A stretch of 64,000 nucleotides of DNA from Chitinophaga oryziterrae (lineage in GTDB: Bacteria > Bacteroidota > Bacteroidia > Chitinophagales > Chitinophagaceae). Location: NCBI RefSeq assembly GCF_009758125.1, contig NZ_WRXO01000001.1:1302001-1366000 (forward strand), in the 5' to 3' direction. Under the pieces are notes generated by a model. It saw nothing but the letters and a program-made list of their open reading frames with translations, was not told where the DNA came from and ran no database searches. The position numbers and the translations under genes are program-made. Positions within the stretch are counted from its first letter, which is position 1; each line of letters begins with the position of its first letter. Positions 15,747-23,945 of this stretch are shown piece by piece.

Positions 15747-15945
15747 ATTTACCAACTGGGCAATGGTGAGTTTGTGAGTGATATTTAGGTGATATTATTT
15801 ATCGTTGGTTAACAGGAGCTTAATATTGTAAAGCACTCTTAAATGCTCATAAAACCGGTTCGGGAATTGTCGAACTGGGGTAACAAAAAGAACATCAAGC
15901 AGTAACAAAGTCGCATAAATCAAATGATTTACGCGGCTTTTCTGT
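15747..15945 (+). repeat. Interspersed repeat, copy 3 (long form) with hairpin
   Basis: About 145 bp upstream of the hairpin align with copy 4 at 17.9 kb, including AAGCACTCTTAAATGCTCAT and the core ATAAAACCGGTTCGGGAA (15849-15866). The following hairpin has 15-nt arms (15908-15922 and 15925-15939) with two G-T pairs, then a T-rich tail. On the minus strand both long copies can be read as LNITHK-x-T-x-AQ-x-VNKYA, so part of the repeat may once have been coding. Confidence 0.7.
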
Positions 15946-15962
15946 TTTTAGCTTATAATTTT

Positions 15963-15976
15963 TTACCAAATGGTAA
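15963..15976. promoter_or_regulatory. Crp/Fnr-type operator upstream of the regulator gene
   Basis: The 14-bp palindrome TTACCAAATGGTAA lies 34 bp before the start of the Crp/Fnr-family gene. A near-identical palindrome precedes the dehydrogenase gene that follows. A TTATAAT-like box lies between this site and the start codon. The site is probably bound by the encoded regulator. Confidence 0.65.
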
Positions 15977-16010
15977 ATGAACTGCTTATTATAATCCCTA
16001 TCTTCTACCT

Positions 16011-16580
16011 ATGAAAGCATTTATTGATTACATATTACAGTTTGGGAATCTGAACAAACATCAGACAGACCTCATCGTGAGCAAAGCAAAAATGCTGGAA
16101 CTTCATAAAGACGAATATTTTTCGGAAGCCGGCAAGATTCCCAGGCAGGTTGGATTTATTCTTGAAGGTGTCGTTCGTTTCTGCTATTACAACAACAAAG
16201 GCCAGGAGATCACTCATCATTTCATTGACGAGAACAATTTTGTTTCTGACCACCAGAAGTTTGAGGCACAAGTAGTGGCTTCCGAGTATATACAGGCAGT
16301 TACCGACTGCAAATTGCTTGTTTTTTCAAAGAAAGATTGGGACGATATTGGAAATACCATTGTTGGCTGGGACAATATTACAGGATTGATAGTAAAAAAT
16401 TGTCTGTTAAAAACGATTGAAAGAAGAAGCCCGTTGGTATCTGAAGATGCTACCACCCGTTATTTATCGTTCATTGAACATTTCCCTGGTCTTGTCAATC
16501 GTATTCCGCTTTCTCATATCGCTTCTTACCTTGGAATTACGCAGCAATCATTAAGCAGAATACGAAAAAATATCCGTTAA
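16011..16580 (+). CDS. Crp/Fnr family transcriptional regulator
   Basis: A 189-residue regulator with an N-terminal cyclic-nucleotide-binding-like beta domain (KDEYFSEAGKIPRQVGFILE, VVRFCYYNNKGQEITHHF) and a C-terminal helix-turn-helix (IPLSHIASYLGITQQSLSRI). It lacks the cysteine cluster of true Fnr and key cAMP-contact residues, so the ligand is unknown. It belongs to the short Bacteroidetes Crp type usually found beside an oxidoreductase. The same palindrome occurs before this gene and before the next gene (SDR, 75 bp downstream), pointing to self-control and control of the SDR. Confidence 0.9.
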   Translation: MKAFIDYILQFGNLNKHQTDLIVSKAKMLELHKDEYFSEAGKIPRQVGFILEGVVRFCYYNNKGQEITHHFIDENNFVSDHQKFEAQVVASEYIQAVTDCKLLVFSKKDWDDIGNTIVGWDNITGLIVKNCLLKTIERRSPLVSEDATTRYLSFIEHFPGLVNRIPLSHIASYLGITQQSLSRIRKNIR

Positions 16581-16589
16581 AATCTCTTT

Positions 16590-16603
16590 TTACCATATGG
16601 TAA
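16590..16603. promoter_or_regulatory. Crp/Fnr-type operator upstream of the dehydrogenase
   Basis: TTACCATATGGTAA is a perfect palindrome differing in one base from the site at 15963-15976. It lies 52 bp before the dehydrogenase start in the 75-bp gap after the regulator gene, so the SDR has its own controlled promoter. Confidence 0.65.
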
Positions 16604-16655
16604 GTGCTTTCATTTTTTTAATACCAACATTTGCATCATTAATTTAAATAAAAAA

Positions 16656-17519
16656 ATGAGCAAAAAAATTGTATTAATAACAGGGACAAATAGTGGGTTT
16701 GGATGGCTTACCGCCAACACCGTTGCAGCTTTGGGGCATAAAGTTTATGCTACCATGAGGGACACCGACGGAAAGAATGCTGATAAAGCTAAGGCTCTGG
16801 GACAGGTAGAAAATGTAACCGTTTTAGATGTTTTACTAACTGACGAAACAAGTGTAAAAAATGCCATTGATACCATTATAGCTACAGAAGGAACAATAGA
16901 TGTATTGGTAAACAATGCAGGTTCTGCGATGTTCGGTGTGGCTGAAAGTTCTACTATTGCTGATGTGCAGCGGATGTTTGATGTCAATGTTTTCGCCCCA
17001 TGGAGATTAATGAAATTGGCATTACCATATATGCGTAAACAATCGGAAGGTTTAATTATTAATGTTTCAAGTGGGTGGGGAAGATTTGCCGCTCCTTTTT
17101 CAGCAGTGTATGGTGCTTCAAAATTCGCTTTGGAAGGTTTAAGCGAAGGTTTGCATTATGAATTACGACCATTAGGAGTTGATGTAGCCATTATTCAACC
17201 AGGAGCTTTTCCTACGGAGATGTCCCAAAAGGTCCAATTTGGCTCTGATACATCAGTTCTTGACGGTTATAAAGTGATAGCTGAATTTCCAGATAAAATG
17301 TTTGGTGCCATTGGTCAAATGTTTGAAACAGCAAAACCTAATCCGCAGGATGTTGCAGACGCAGTGGTAAACCTGATTAATTTACCCAAAGGACAAAGGC
17401 CATTAAGAACAGTTGTGGACCCAGCTACAGGAGAAATTGTAAAAACAGCTAACGATGCTGTAAATGTTGAATACGCAAAAGTTTTAACAGCATTTGGTAT
17501 GAAAGAACTTTTAGCGTAA
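16656..17519 (+). CDS. Short-chain dehydrogenase/reductase (SDR)
   Basis: A 287-residue classical SDR using NAD(P)(H). The cofactor motif is LITGTNSGFGWLTA (TGxxxGxG), the structural NNAG motif is VLVNNAGSAMFG, and the active site is S-x12-Y-x3-K: VSSGWGRFA then VYGASKFALEGL. The PG motif IIQPGAFPTEM follows. It resembles the oxidoreductases that Bacteroidetes pair with Crp- or HTH-type regulators. Substrate unknown; it probably reduces a carbonyl compound. A 7-bp hairpin (17548-17563) follows the gene. Confidence 0.93.
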   Translation: MSKKIVLITGTNSGFGWLTANTVAALGHKVYATMRDTDGKNADKAKALGQVENVTVLDVLLTDETSVKNAIDTIIATEGTIDVLVNNAGSAMFGVAESSTIADVQRMFDVNVFAPWRLMKLALPYMRKQSEGLIINVSSGWGRFAAPFSAVYGASKFALEGLSEGLHYELRPLGVDVAIIQPGAFPTEMSQKVQFGSDTSVLDGYKVIAEFPDKMFGAIGQMFETAKPNPQDVADAVVNLINLPKGQRPLRTVVDPATGEIVKTANDAVNVEYAKVLTAFGMKELLA

Positions 17520-17554
17520 GCTATACTACTGGCGGCTTATCTGGGGGGGATCTC

Positions 17555-17935
17555 GTGAGATCCATAGTAACAGTATATAGTACCTGTGCCAGCGTCAGTG
17601 ACTTTACTGTTTCCACTAATCCGGCAACATATATTGTTACTATAACTTCAGGTGCGGAGTCCAATGCAATAGCCAGGAATAAAAACAAAGCAACATCCAG
17701 GGTGTTGATATATAACGTTAAGGTTACTAACGCTAATGGTAAACTTATGAAAAGCATGAATTTCTCAGATCTTGAACTGATAACATTCTATGTTCAGGAT
17801 TTAATGCCAGGTATATATTTTTTAGACATCTTTGATGGTGAAAAAACACGCGAACCAAAAATTACTAATACAACATTAACGAACGTTTTATTGCATATTT
17901 ATTTACTACCTGGGCCATGGTCGGTTTATGAGTGA
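17555..17935 (+). pseudogene. Remnant of a T9SS C-terminal sorting domain
   Basis: The frame contains DFTVSTNPATYIVTITSG, RVLIYNVKVTNANGKLMKSM and VQDLMPGIYFLDIFDGEKTR, which is the type A sorting domain of T9SS cargo proteins (NPAT, then LMPGIYFLDI). The cargo part upstream is missing, and the tail is interrupted at about 17899 by the long interspersed repeat. The frame shows no start codon with a signal peptide. It is the dead 3' end of a secreted-protein gene. Confidence 0.6.
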
Positions 17936-18065
17936 TATTTAGGTAATCTTATTTATCCTTGGTTAACAAACATTTAATATTGTGAAGCACTCTTAAATGC
18001 TCATAAAACCGGTTCGAGAATTGTCCAGACCGGGTCACAAAGGTGCGATTAATCGCACCTTTTTC
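17899..18065 (+). repeat. Interspersed repeat, copy 4 (long form) with terminator
   Basis: It aligns with copy 3 over about 145 bp. The core here is ACCGGTTCGAGAATTGTCC with GGGTCACAAA, followed at once by the perfect palindrome AGGTGCGATTAATCGCACCT (18041-18060) and TTTTT. The repeat begins inside the T9SS sorting-domain remnant, which dates its insertion after that gene. Confidence 0.75.
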
Positions 18066-18167
18066 CGTTTATTGCGCTTTCTCATGTTATAGATTCTACT
18101 AAAAACGGTTATGACCATTCTGTACGTGGTTGTGAAAATTGACGGATTGGCATTATTTTCCTTGTAA

Positions 18168-18500
18168 ATGTTAAACCATGATACCCAAGAAAAACTTGAA
18201 AATATCATTCGAGGAATTGTCGTTGAAGGGGCGGAAGATCATTGCACAGCAACCAGAAACTTCTTATGCGAAGGCTATAGCACAAGTTCTACAGTTAAAA
18301 AAGATTTCGACCGTCAATCAATTATCAAAAAAGAGAAGGCCGAATCTTTGAAGCTTTATAGTACTAACAACAACCTATGGTTAAAAAACTTACCTGATCA
18401 TAGTGAAATGATAGCAAAAGGAGGGGAGGCGCAGATTTATCTGGATAGTGATAACAGAAGCGTTTTAAAACTGAATGATGCTGTTTATTCTTTGGTATAG
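18168..18500 (+). pseudogene. C-truncated polyvalent-protein kinase-like gene
   Basis: A 110-residue frame opens with LNHDTQEKLENIIRG and continues VVEGAEDHCTATRNFLC, then GGEAQIYLDSDNRSVLKLND. This resembles the N-terminal part of a family annotated as putative polyvalent protein kinase domain, whose members occur on mobile elements and phages and are two to three times longer. The glycine-rich GGEAQIYL plus VLKLND mimics the start of a kinase fold, but the catalytic loop is absent. It stops at 18500, one base before the end of the convergent araC-type gene. It is probably a remnant. Confidence 0.45.
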
Positions 18501-19418
18501 CTAATTAAAAGATTCCCTGAAATCAGCCGGTGAAAGCTTTGTTTTACTTTTGAATAATTTACTAAAGGACTGGGGATAGTCAAACCCCAGCGCATAGGCA
18601 ACTTCGCCAACAGACAGCCGGGTGGTCGACAGCATTTCTTTAGCACGTCTGATCAGCTTATCCTGGATATGCTGTTGTGTGCTTTTGCCGGTAAGCGTCT
18701 TTAGCAAGCTACTGAGATAATTAGGTGAAACATGAAGTGATGCGGCAAGAGACAACACAGTGGGCAACCCTTTACTTCTCAGATTTTCATCAAGAAATGA
18801 GCTGTTAAGTACCTCTTCCAGCCGGGTGAGTATATCATGGTTGCTGATCTTGCGGGTATAGAACTGCCGTTGATAAAATCGCTGAGCATAGGCCAGCAGC
18901 ACTTCCAACTGACCAATAATGATGTTTTGGGTGAACGGATCAATACTTCGTTGATATTCCGTTAGAATGTTCAGCATGATACCATTTAGGATAGTTTCCT
19001 CCTGTTCAGAAAGGAAAAGCGCTTCATTAACGGAATAGTCGAAGTATTTATATTGCCTGATGCTTTTAGCCATAGATGTATTCCAAAGAAAATCGGAATG
19101 GAAAATCAGTAGCCAACCAGCATGTTCAATGGCTTCGTTTGGGTCAGACTCGATGCCTATCTTTTGTCCGGGCGCCATGAAAGTCATAGTACCTTCGTCG
19201 AAATCATATACCTGCTGACCGTATTTGAGCTTTGCATGAAAATTTCTTTTCAGGGCTATGGCGTAAAAATCAAGCACCCAACTTTGCGGATGGCCCGCTT
19301 CCTGTTTCATGTCTTCAAAGCGTATTACACTGACCAACGGATGTACCGGCCCGGGTAAACCACGGAGCCGGTGAAACTCAGCTATAGTTTTAATATGTTG
19401 TGGCTGGTGATCTGTCAT
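18501..19418 (-). CDS. AraC family transcriptional regulator
   Basis: A 305-residue regulator. The N-terminal cupin-like sensor domain (FDEGTMTFMAPGQKIGIESD) is followed by two helix-turn-helix units at the C-terminus: LPTVLSLAASLHVSPNYLSS and LSVGEVAYALGFDYPQSFSK, ending FKSKTKLSPADFRES, the AraC signature. The start lies 3 bp after the stop of the NmrA-like gene, so they form an operon and the regulator may control its own neighbour. Confidence 0.93.
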   Translation of the reverse strand: MTDHQPQHIKTIAEFHRLRGLPGPVHPLVSVIRFEDMKQEAGHPQSWVLDFYAIALKRNFHAKLKYGQQVYDFDEGTMTFMAPGQKIGIESDPNEAIEHAGWLLIFHSDFLWNTSMAKSIRQYKYFDYSVNEALFLSEQEETILNGIMLNILTEYQRSIDPFTQNIIIGQLEVLLAYAQRFYQRQFYTRKISNHDILTRLEEVLNSSFLDENLRSKGLPTVLSLAASLHVSPNYLSSLLKTLTGKSTQQHIQDKLIRRAKEMLSTTRLSVGEVAYALGFDYPQSFSKLFKSKTKLSPADFRESFN

Positions 19419-19421
19419 GGT

Positions 19422-20324
19422 CTAATGTACCTGTTTTTGAAAAGCCAATGCAAAATCTTTTGCAAAATCTGTCATTTTTACTTTACCCAATACGGGTCTG
19501 TGTTTGTAATAATCTTCGCCTATCAGCCCTTTGTGATGCCCCGCCTGAAGTTCAACCATTAATGCCGCTGAACGTGATGGCAAGCCTGCCTTTTCCAGGT
19601 TTTGCTGCGCCAGCTCTTCGGAAATTAAATCCCATTGCAGATTGGGGTGGCCAATAGCTTCACCTAAAATACGGGCTACCTCGTTACAGGTCAGTTCATC
19701 ACTGGCAACATAGCGTATTTTTCTGCCCGTTGTAATGCTCTCCAATTCCTCGGCAACTACGGCTGCAATGTCCTCCGGTGCAACAAGTACGGTACGGTCT
19801 TCACCGCCATAATTAGCTGCTATCTTGCCGGTATATTTTATTGCTGGTATTAAGTTGAAGAGATTGTAGTAGAAAGACGTCGGACGAATATGTGTGATGG
19901 CTACATCATCCGGCAGCCCATTCATGATCTGCTCCAGGTAATAAGCTCCTACAATCCCACCGGTACCATTATCGCGATGCGCGCCCCAACTGCTCAGATT
20001 AACTACCTTACGAATGCCCACCTCCCGGACGGCCGCTGCATAACTGCTACCGATACTGCTGAAACGCGCAATAGGGTCCAGATCCGGATCCATGTAGTTC
20101 GCGGGGGGGACCATAGTATATATGGCATCTGCACCTGAGAATACCTTAGCTAAAAATTGAGCGTCATTTACAGAACCGATGGCTGCTACCGCACCTATTT
20201 CCTCAATGACTCCCTGCTTATCAGGATCCCTGCTGATCACAATCACATTGTGTCCTTTTTGAAGCAAGTCTTTTGTAAGTGGTTTACTTATATTTCCTAT
20301 TGAACCTGTGACAACTATATTCAT
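19422..20324 (-). CDS. NmrA-like NAD(P)-binding protein
   Basis: A 300-residue Rossmann-fold protein of the NmrA/atypical SDR group. The N-terminal motif MNIVVTGSIGNISKPL fits GxxGxxG, followed by IVISRDPDK and AIYTMVPPANYMDP, then VNLSSWGAH and ITHIRPTSFYYN, as in NAD(P)H:quinone oxidoreductase-like members (QorB/YtfG-like). These proteins act as quinone or NADPH-linked reductases or as redox sensors. It is the first gene of an operon with the AraC regulator. A promoter-like TTTG box lies in the upstream gap. Confidence 0.88.
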   Translation of the reverse strand: MNIVVTGSIGNISKPLTKDLLQKGHNVIVISRDPDKQGVIEEIGAVAAIGSVNDAQFLAKVFSGADAIYTMVPPANYMDPDLDPIARFSSIGSSYAAAVREVGIRKVVNLSSWGAHRDNGTGGIVGAYYLEQIMNGLPDDVAITHIRPTSFYYNLFNLIPAIKYTGKIAANYGGEDRTVLVAPEDIAAVVAEELESITTGRKIRYVASDELTCNEVARILGEAIGHPNLQWDLISEELAQQNLEKAGLPSRSAALMVELQAGHHKGLIGEDYYKHRPVLGKVKMTDFAKDFALAFQKQVH

Positions 20325-20407
20325 AAAATAAAATTTTATGAAGCAAAGGTCTCACACAGAGCACAAACAATTTTAATCAAATCTAAGGTTGTTGTGCTAT
20401 AATCTAC

Positions 20408-20445
20408 TATACGGATTTTTTAGAATACTAATTAAACCGGATAAA
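20408..20445. repeat. Dispersed repeat, copy B (partner at 9936)
   Basis: TATACGGATTTTTTAGAATA and the next 18 bases match 9936-9971 with few differences. It lies in the 140-bp gap between the NmrA-like gene and the next minus-strand gene. Confidence 0.55.
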
Positions 20446-20464
20446 CGCATCTATAAACAACCGG

Positions 20465-21028
20465 TCACATAGAAATTTCACTATAAGTTTGATTACCGGG
20501 AAGGTCTTCTGCCATAGCCACTATTTTCCCGCCTTTTAGGGCTGTGTTTTTCTTTGTGGCAGTATATGTCCAGTCGATGCTGTTTCTGCCCATAACGGCA
20601 TTCCCTTGCTCCAGCAATGCACCTGCGGCGGTATAGATGGCCACAACTACCTGGAATACCCTGAAAACGTCTATAGCGCGTACCACGATCTGATCACCTG
20701 CGTTACCGGTGTAATTATCCGTTATAACGCTTTTTATTTCCGGAGGATTACGGGCATCTCTTACTGCCATGTTATGGGCATTTTGTCCTGGTAACGCTAC
20801 TGCCTTGTAGAGTGCTTTCAGGTCCGGGTCAAGCATCACCTTATTTGCATACAGGATTGCCCCGGAGAATTTTTCCTGGACTTCCAGTTGTGCTTCAGTA
20901 GATCGTTTTTTACTCTTTTTCTGTTTTTTTGAAACGATGGTGGATCCACCTCTATGTCTGATCGTCATCTGATTGCCAATCGTACCGGATAGATTGGACA
21001 TAAACAGGTTATTATCTGCTCTTGCCAT
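20465..21028 (-). CDS. Conserved small protein of unknown function
   Basis: A 187-residue protein, with the start set at 21028 so that it begins MARADNNLFMSNLSGTIGNQ, a pattern I have seen in conserved hypothetical proteins of Bacteroidetes. A basic linker (SKKQKKSKKRS) leads to a helical middle and a C-terminal beta domain (VVVAIYTAAGALLEQGNAVM) like an Ig-type sheet. The layout parallels the DUF6266-like protein at 13.2-13.7 kb: glycine-rich N-terminus, helix, then beta sheet. Both genes have an inverted array of 11-bp units upstream. There is no signal peptide. Confidence 0.65.
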   Translation of the reverse strand: MARADNNLFMSNLSGTIGNQMTIRHRGGSTIVSKKQKKSKKRSTEAQLEVQEKFSGAILYANKVMLDPDLKALYKAVALPGQNAHNMAVRDARNPPEIKSVITDNYTGNAGDQIVVRAIDVFRVFQVVVAIYTAAGALLEQGNAVMGRNSIDWTYTATKKNTALKGGKIVAMAEDLPGNQTYSEISM

Positions 21029-21110
21029 GGTTAATTTGAGTTTGGGATTATACAATACAATTACATCAGCAATTTAATAAAAAAAGTGATCCAAACACTT
21101 TCTGACACTA

Positions 21111-21240
21111 ACATTCCTTCATCATTCCTTTATCACACCTATAGCATTCCTATAGCATTCTACTGGCATTCCTATATCCAAACGATATAGGAATGCTGAA
21201 AGAATGCCGAAGGAATGGACTTTCAGTGATGAAGGGATAT
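21111..21240. repeat. Inverted array of 11-bp units (array B)
   Basis: Direct units GCATTCCTATA, GCATTCTACTG and GCATTCCTATA, preceded by degenerate ones, are followed after a 9-bp centre (TCCAAACGA) by inverted units TATAGGAATGC, TGAAAGAATGC, CGAAGGAATGG, ACTTTCAGTGA and TGAAGGGATAT. It lies 83 bp 5' of the minus-strand gene at 20465-21028, in the 540-bp gap 21029-21568, where nothing else is visible apart from promoter space for the gene at 21569. Confidence 0.75.
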
Positions 21241-21568
21241 AGGATTTTGGAATTGGACCATACAGACTGTCATAGTACCCGGGCTGAATAACGGTGCGAA
21301 TCAAAACTAAAAGAGTTAGATCCGGCAGATGTAGCAAGGAAATAAGGTCTCTTCCGGTAATATCCGACCTGACAAAATCCTATTGAAGATTGTTAAAATA
21401 TGTGAAACGAGATGTACGCTATTGATCTAGTTTAGCGGCGTAGCAAATATTCTCAGAAAACCATATAAAAAACTTGTAGCCCATTTCACGTACTCATTAA
21501 AACCCGATTCTCTTAGCCTGTTTACTAACAACAAAACCTAAGAAAACCCAACAAGAAAAACCTATTTT

Positions 21569-23896
21569 ATGAACAAAGTAAAATTCTCAATCCTGAGTTT
21601 AGGATTAGTTTTGTATTGCTCTTTAATGAAAGCGCAAACAAACATTGCTCCACAGGCCACGGCTACGACTTCGTACGTATCACCCTGGGAAACTATTACC
21701 GCCTTAAATGACAATTTCACACCGGCGAATTCTAATGATAAGTCGCACGGTGCTTATGGTAACTGGAACAATCCGAACACGATCGAATGGGTGCAGTACA
21801 ACTGGTCACAGAATTATACAGTAACTTCTATGGAAGTATACTGGTTTAATGATGGAGGGGGAGTACTGACACCAACAACTGCTTATGCAGAATACTGGAA
21901 TGGTTCATCCTGGGTTCGCCTGGCTGATATACCATTGCAGACCAATGCATTTAACGTAGTTCCGATCGCATCGATGAATATAGACAGGATCCGCGTATCG
22001 ATGCTGAATCCCTCTCAGTCCACAGGAATGCTTGAATGGCGTGTAATGGGTACTGCCGGAGGAGGAACAGTAGATACTACAGGAGGGAAACCTTATACAT
22101 GGCCTGCCTATTCTCCTACCATCAGTTACAATTTCAGAGACGAATTCCCAAGTTTACCTGCTCCTACGGTGGCATTAAATGATTGCCCCCAGGTTGTTGG
22201 AACGCAATCTTCCCAATGGTGGGCTTTCCGTTGGGGACCCAATAAAAATTCATTGGTTACGACTGCTGCCATTACGCCACTGCTTGCGAGATTAAATACT
22301 GACTTTGCCTATTTCCGCGATCAAATGGGCTGGCCTCCGGATTTACGTGCGAAGAAGGGTTATTTCAGTTCAGTATACCTGTACGGTTCAGGGCTTTGTA
22401 CCGATAATGCACCCAATACAGAATTGGGTGGCTGGCAAAGTACTATATACTATAACGGAGTTAGCTGGCCAATGGTGCTGGCATCCTATTATCCTATTTA
22501 CAGTTATGACCCTGCCTGCTCTTATAGTGACCGGGAATTTCAGAAAGGAGCAATGGTGCATGAAGGTATTCATGCTTTATTGGCCGACTTACCAGGTGTA
22601 AAGCAGTCTGCATGGTTCCAGGAAGGTGGTAATGTCTGGTTACAACAAACTGCTGATGCAAGAAGGTCCGGTAATTTTAATACGATGGGAGATCTGAACG
22701 GTACGGATTTCATCGCCCCTTTTATGCCAATTGAATGTTACTCAGGTTGGTTACAGGATGGTAGCTTTGGTGGACCTTCAGCAGAAGGGGTTAACATGTT
22801 CAATGGCAATCAGCAGATTTGTACATGGCGTACCTATTTAGGCGGACACCAGTACAGCAGCTCATTCCCAACATTTTTGGGTAATGCATTGGGTGATGGC
22901 GCTGTTCCCTGGATATGGAGAAATGCACCTGGCCGCGTACTGGAAGGAATTGCTTCCGGAGTTGGCGCTACACAAATGCGCAGATTAATTACAGAATACC
23001 GCGCTAAACAGGCTCTGGTAGATTTTGGTCCATGGAAAACTGCTGTACTGGCATTATTAAATGGGCACTTCGGACAATCAATTGGTGCAGAATGGCAACC
23101 TTCCTGGTTAAATCCTGATGCATGGATTGCTACTCCATACGTTAAAACTACGAACAATGCAGGACTGCTTACTCCTGAAGCCCGCACATTACCAGGATGG
23201 TCAGGAGCCAATCAGATCCCTCTGACAGTAACAGGTAATATCGTTACTGTTAACTTTGAACCAATTGGTGCGAATATGACCTGTCAGCTGGTTTATCGCT
23301 CAACAACAGGTGTTCCGGTATATAGCCAGTATGTTTCAAGTGGTACTTGTAGTTTGAAGCTGGATGTTCCTCCTGCAAATGGGGTTGTCATTGCCGTTAT
23401 TACAAATACTGATTACATCTATAATGGTGAAAGTACCCGCACAGCTCATTATGATTATCGTTTGAGATTGGTTACCGGTGTTACAGGCGCTGCCAGCGTT
23501 AACACCAAATGGTATAATTCAGCTACGCTAGCGAGTGCAAGAACAGCTGGTAATGATACCACTGGTGAAATAGGGATAGACTGGTCAAAGTATTGCAATC
23601 ATTCATTTGAGAGTACCCGCGTAGTTGCTGAAGTGAAAGAGATAGTAAATCCTGCTGAGTTTTTGATGTACCCTAATCCCGTTGTTGAAAGCACTAATGT
23701 AAAGCTTGAATTTATCAATCCTGTAATGGAAAAGACCGTTATCACTATTATTTCAATGAATGGTGGAAGAGTTTTTGAAACTGTTACTACTGGTAAAAAT
23801 TATATGATTAATACAAAGAATTTTAAAAGTGGAATATATCTGGTGAGAATTAAGAACACTAAGACGAACACCACTCAAAAGCTTGTTGTAATGTAA
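21569..23896 (+). CDS. Secreted metallopeptidase-like protein with F5/8C and T9SS domains
   Basis: A 775-residue exported protein. A signal peptide ends near residue 22 (LMKAQT). Residues about 23-165 form a discoidin-like (F5/8 type C) carbohydrate-binding domain (NIAPQATATTSYVSPWETIT). The central domain holds HEGIH (331-335) and a glutamate at 352 (WFQEGGN), an HExxH...E zinc site as in gluzincin peptidases, close to DUF6055-like proteins. The last 80 residues are a type A T9SS sorting domain (MYPNPVVES to GIYLVRIKNT). It is probably carried to the cell surface or outside and acts on a glycosylated protein or matrix. Monocistronic; a terminator follows. Confidence 0.75.
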   Translation: MNKVKFSILSLGLVLYCSLMKAQTNIAPQATATTSYVSPWETITALNDNFTPANSNDKSHGAYGNWNNPNTIEWVQYNWSQNYTVTSMEVYWFNDGGGVLTPTTAYAEYWNGSSWVRLADIPLQTNAFNVVPIASMNIDRIRVSMLNPSQSTGMLEWRVMGTAGGGTVDTTGGKPYTWPAYSPTISYNFRDEFPSLPAPTVALNDCPQVVGTQSSQWWAFRWGPNKNSLVTTAAITPLLARLNTDFAYFRDQMGWPPDLRAKKGYFSSVYLYGSGLCTDNAPNTELGGWQSTIYYNGVSWPMVLASYYPIYSYDPACSYSDREFQKGAMVHEGIHALLADLPGVKQSAWFQEGGNVWLQQTADARRSGNFNTMGDLNGTDFIAPFMPIECYSGWLQDGSFGGPSAEGVNMFNGNQQICTWRTYLGGHQYSSSFPTFLGNALGDGAVPWIWRNAPGRVLEGIASGVGATQMRRLITEYRAKQALVDFGPWKTAVLALLNGHFGQSIGAEWQPSWLNPDAWIATPYVKTTNNAGLLTPEARTLPGWSGANQIPLTVTGNIVTVNFEPIGANMTCQLVYRSTTGVPVYSQYVSSGTCSLKLDVPPANGVVIAVITNTDYIYNGESTRTAHYDYRLRLVTGVTGAASVNTKWYNSATLASARTAGNDTTGEIGIDWSKYCNHSFESTRVVAEVKEIVNPAEFLMYPNPVVESTNVKLEFINPVMEKTVITIISMNGGRVFETVTTGKNYMINTKNFKSGIYLVRIKNTKTNTTQKLVVM

Positions 23897-23917
23897 CTTT
23901 TATACCACATTAACAAA

Positions 23918-23945
23918 AAAAGGCTGTCCTGCGGGGCAGCCTTCT
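23918..23945 (+). terminator. Rho-independent terminator
   Basis: AAGGCTG (from 23920) pairs with CAGCCTT (23937-23943), with extra GTCC/GGGG pairing inside and flanking A and T runs. It ends the metallopeptidase gene. Confidence 0.75.
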
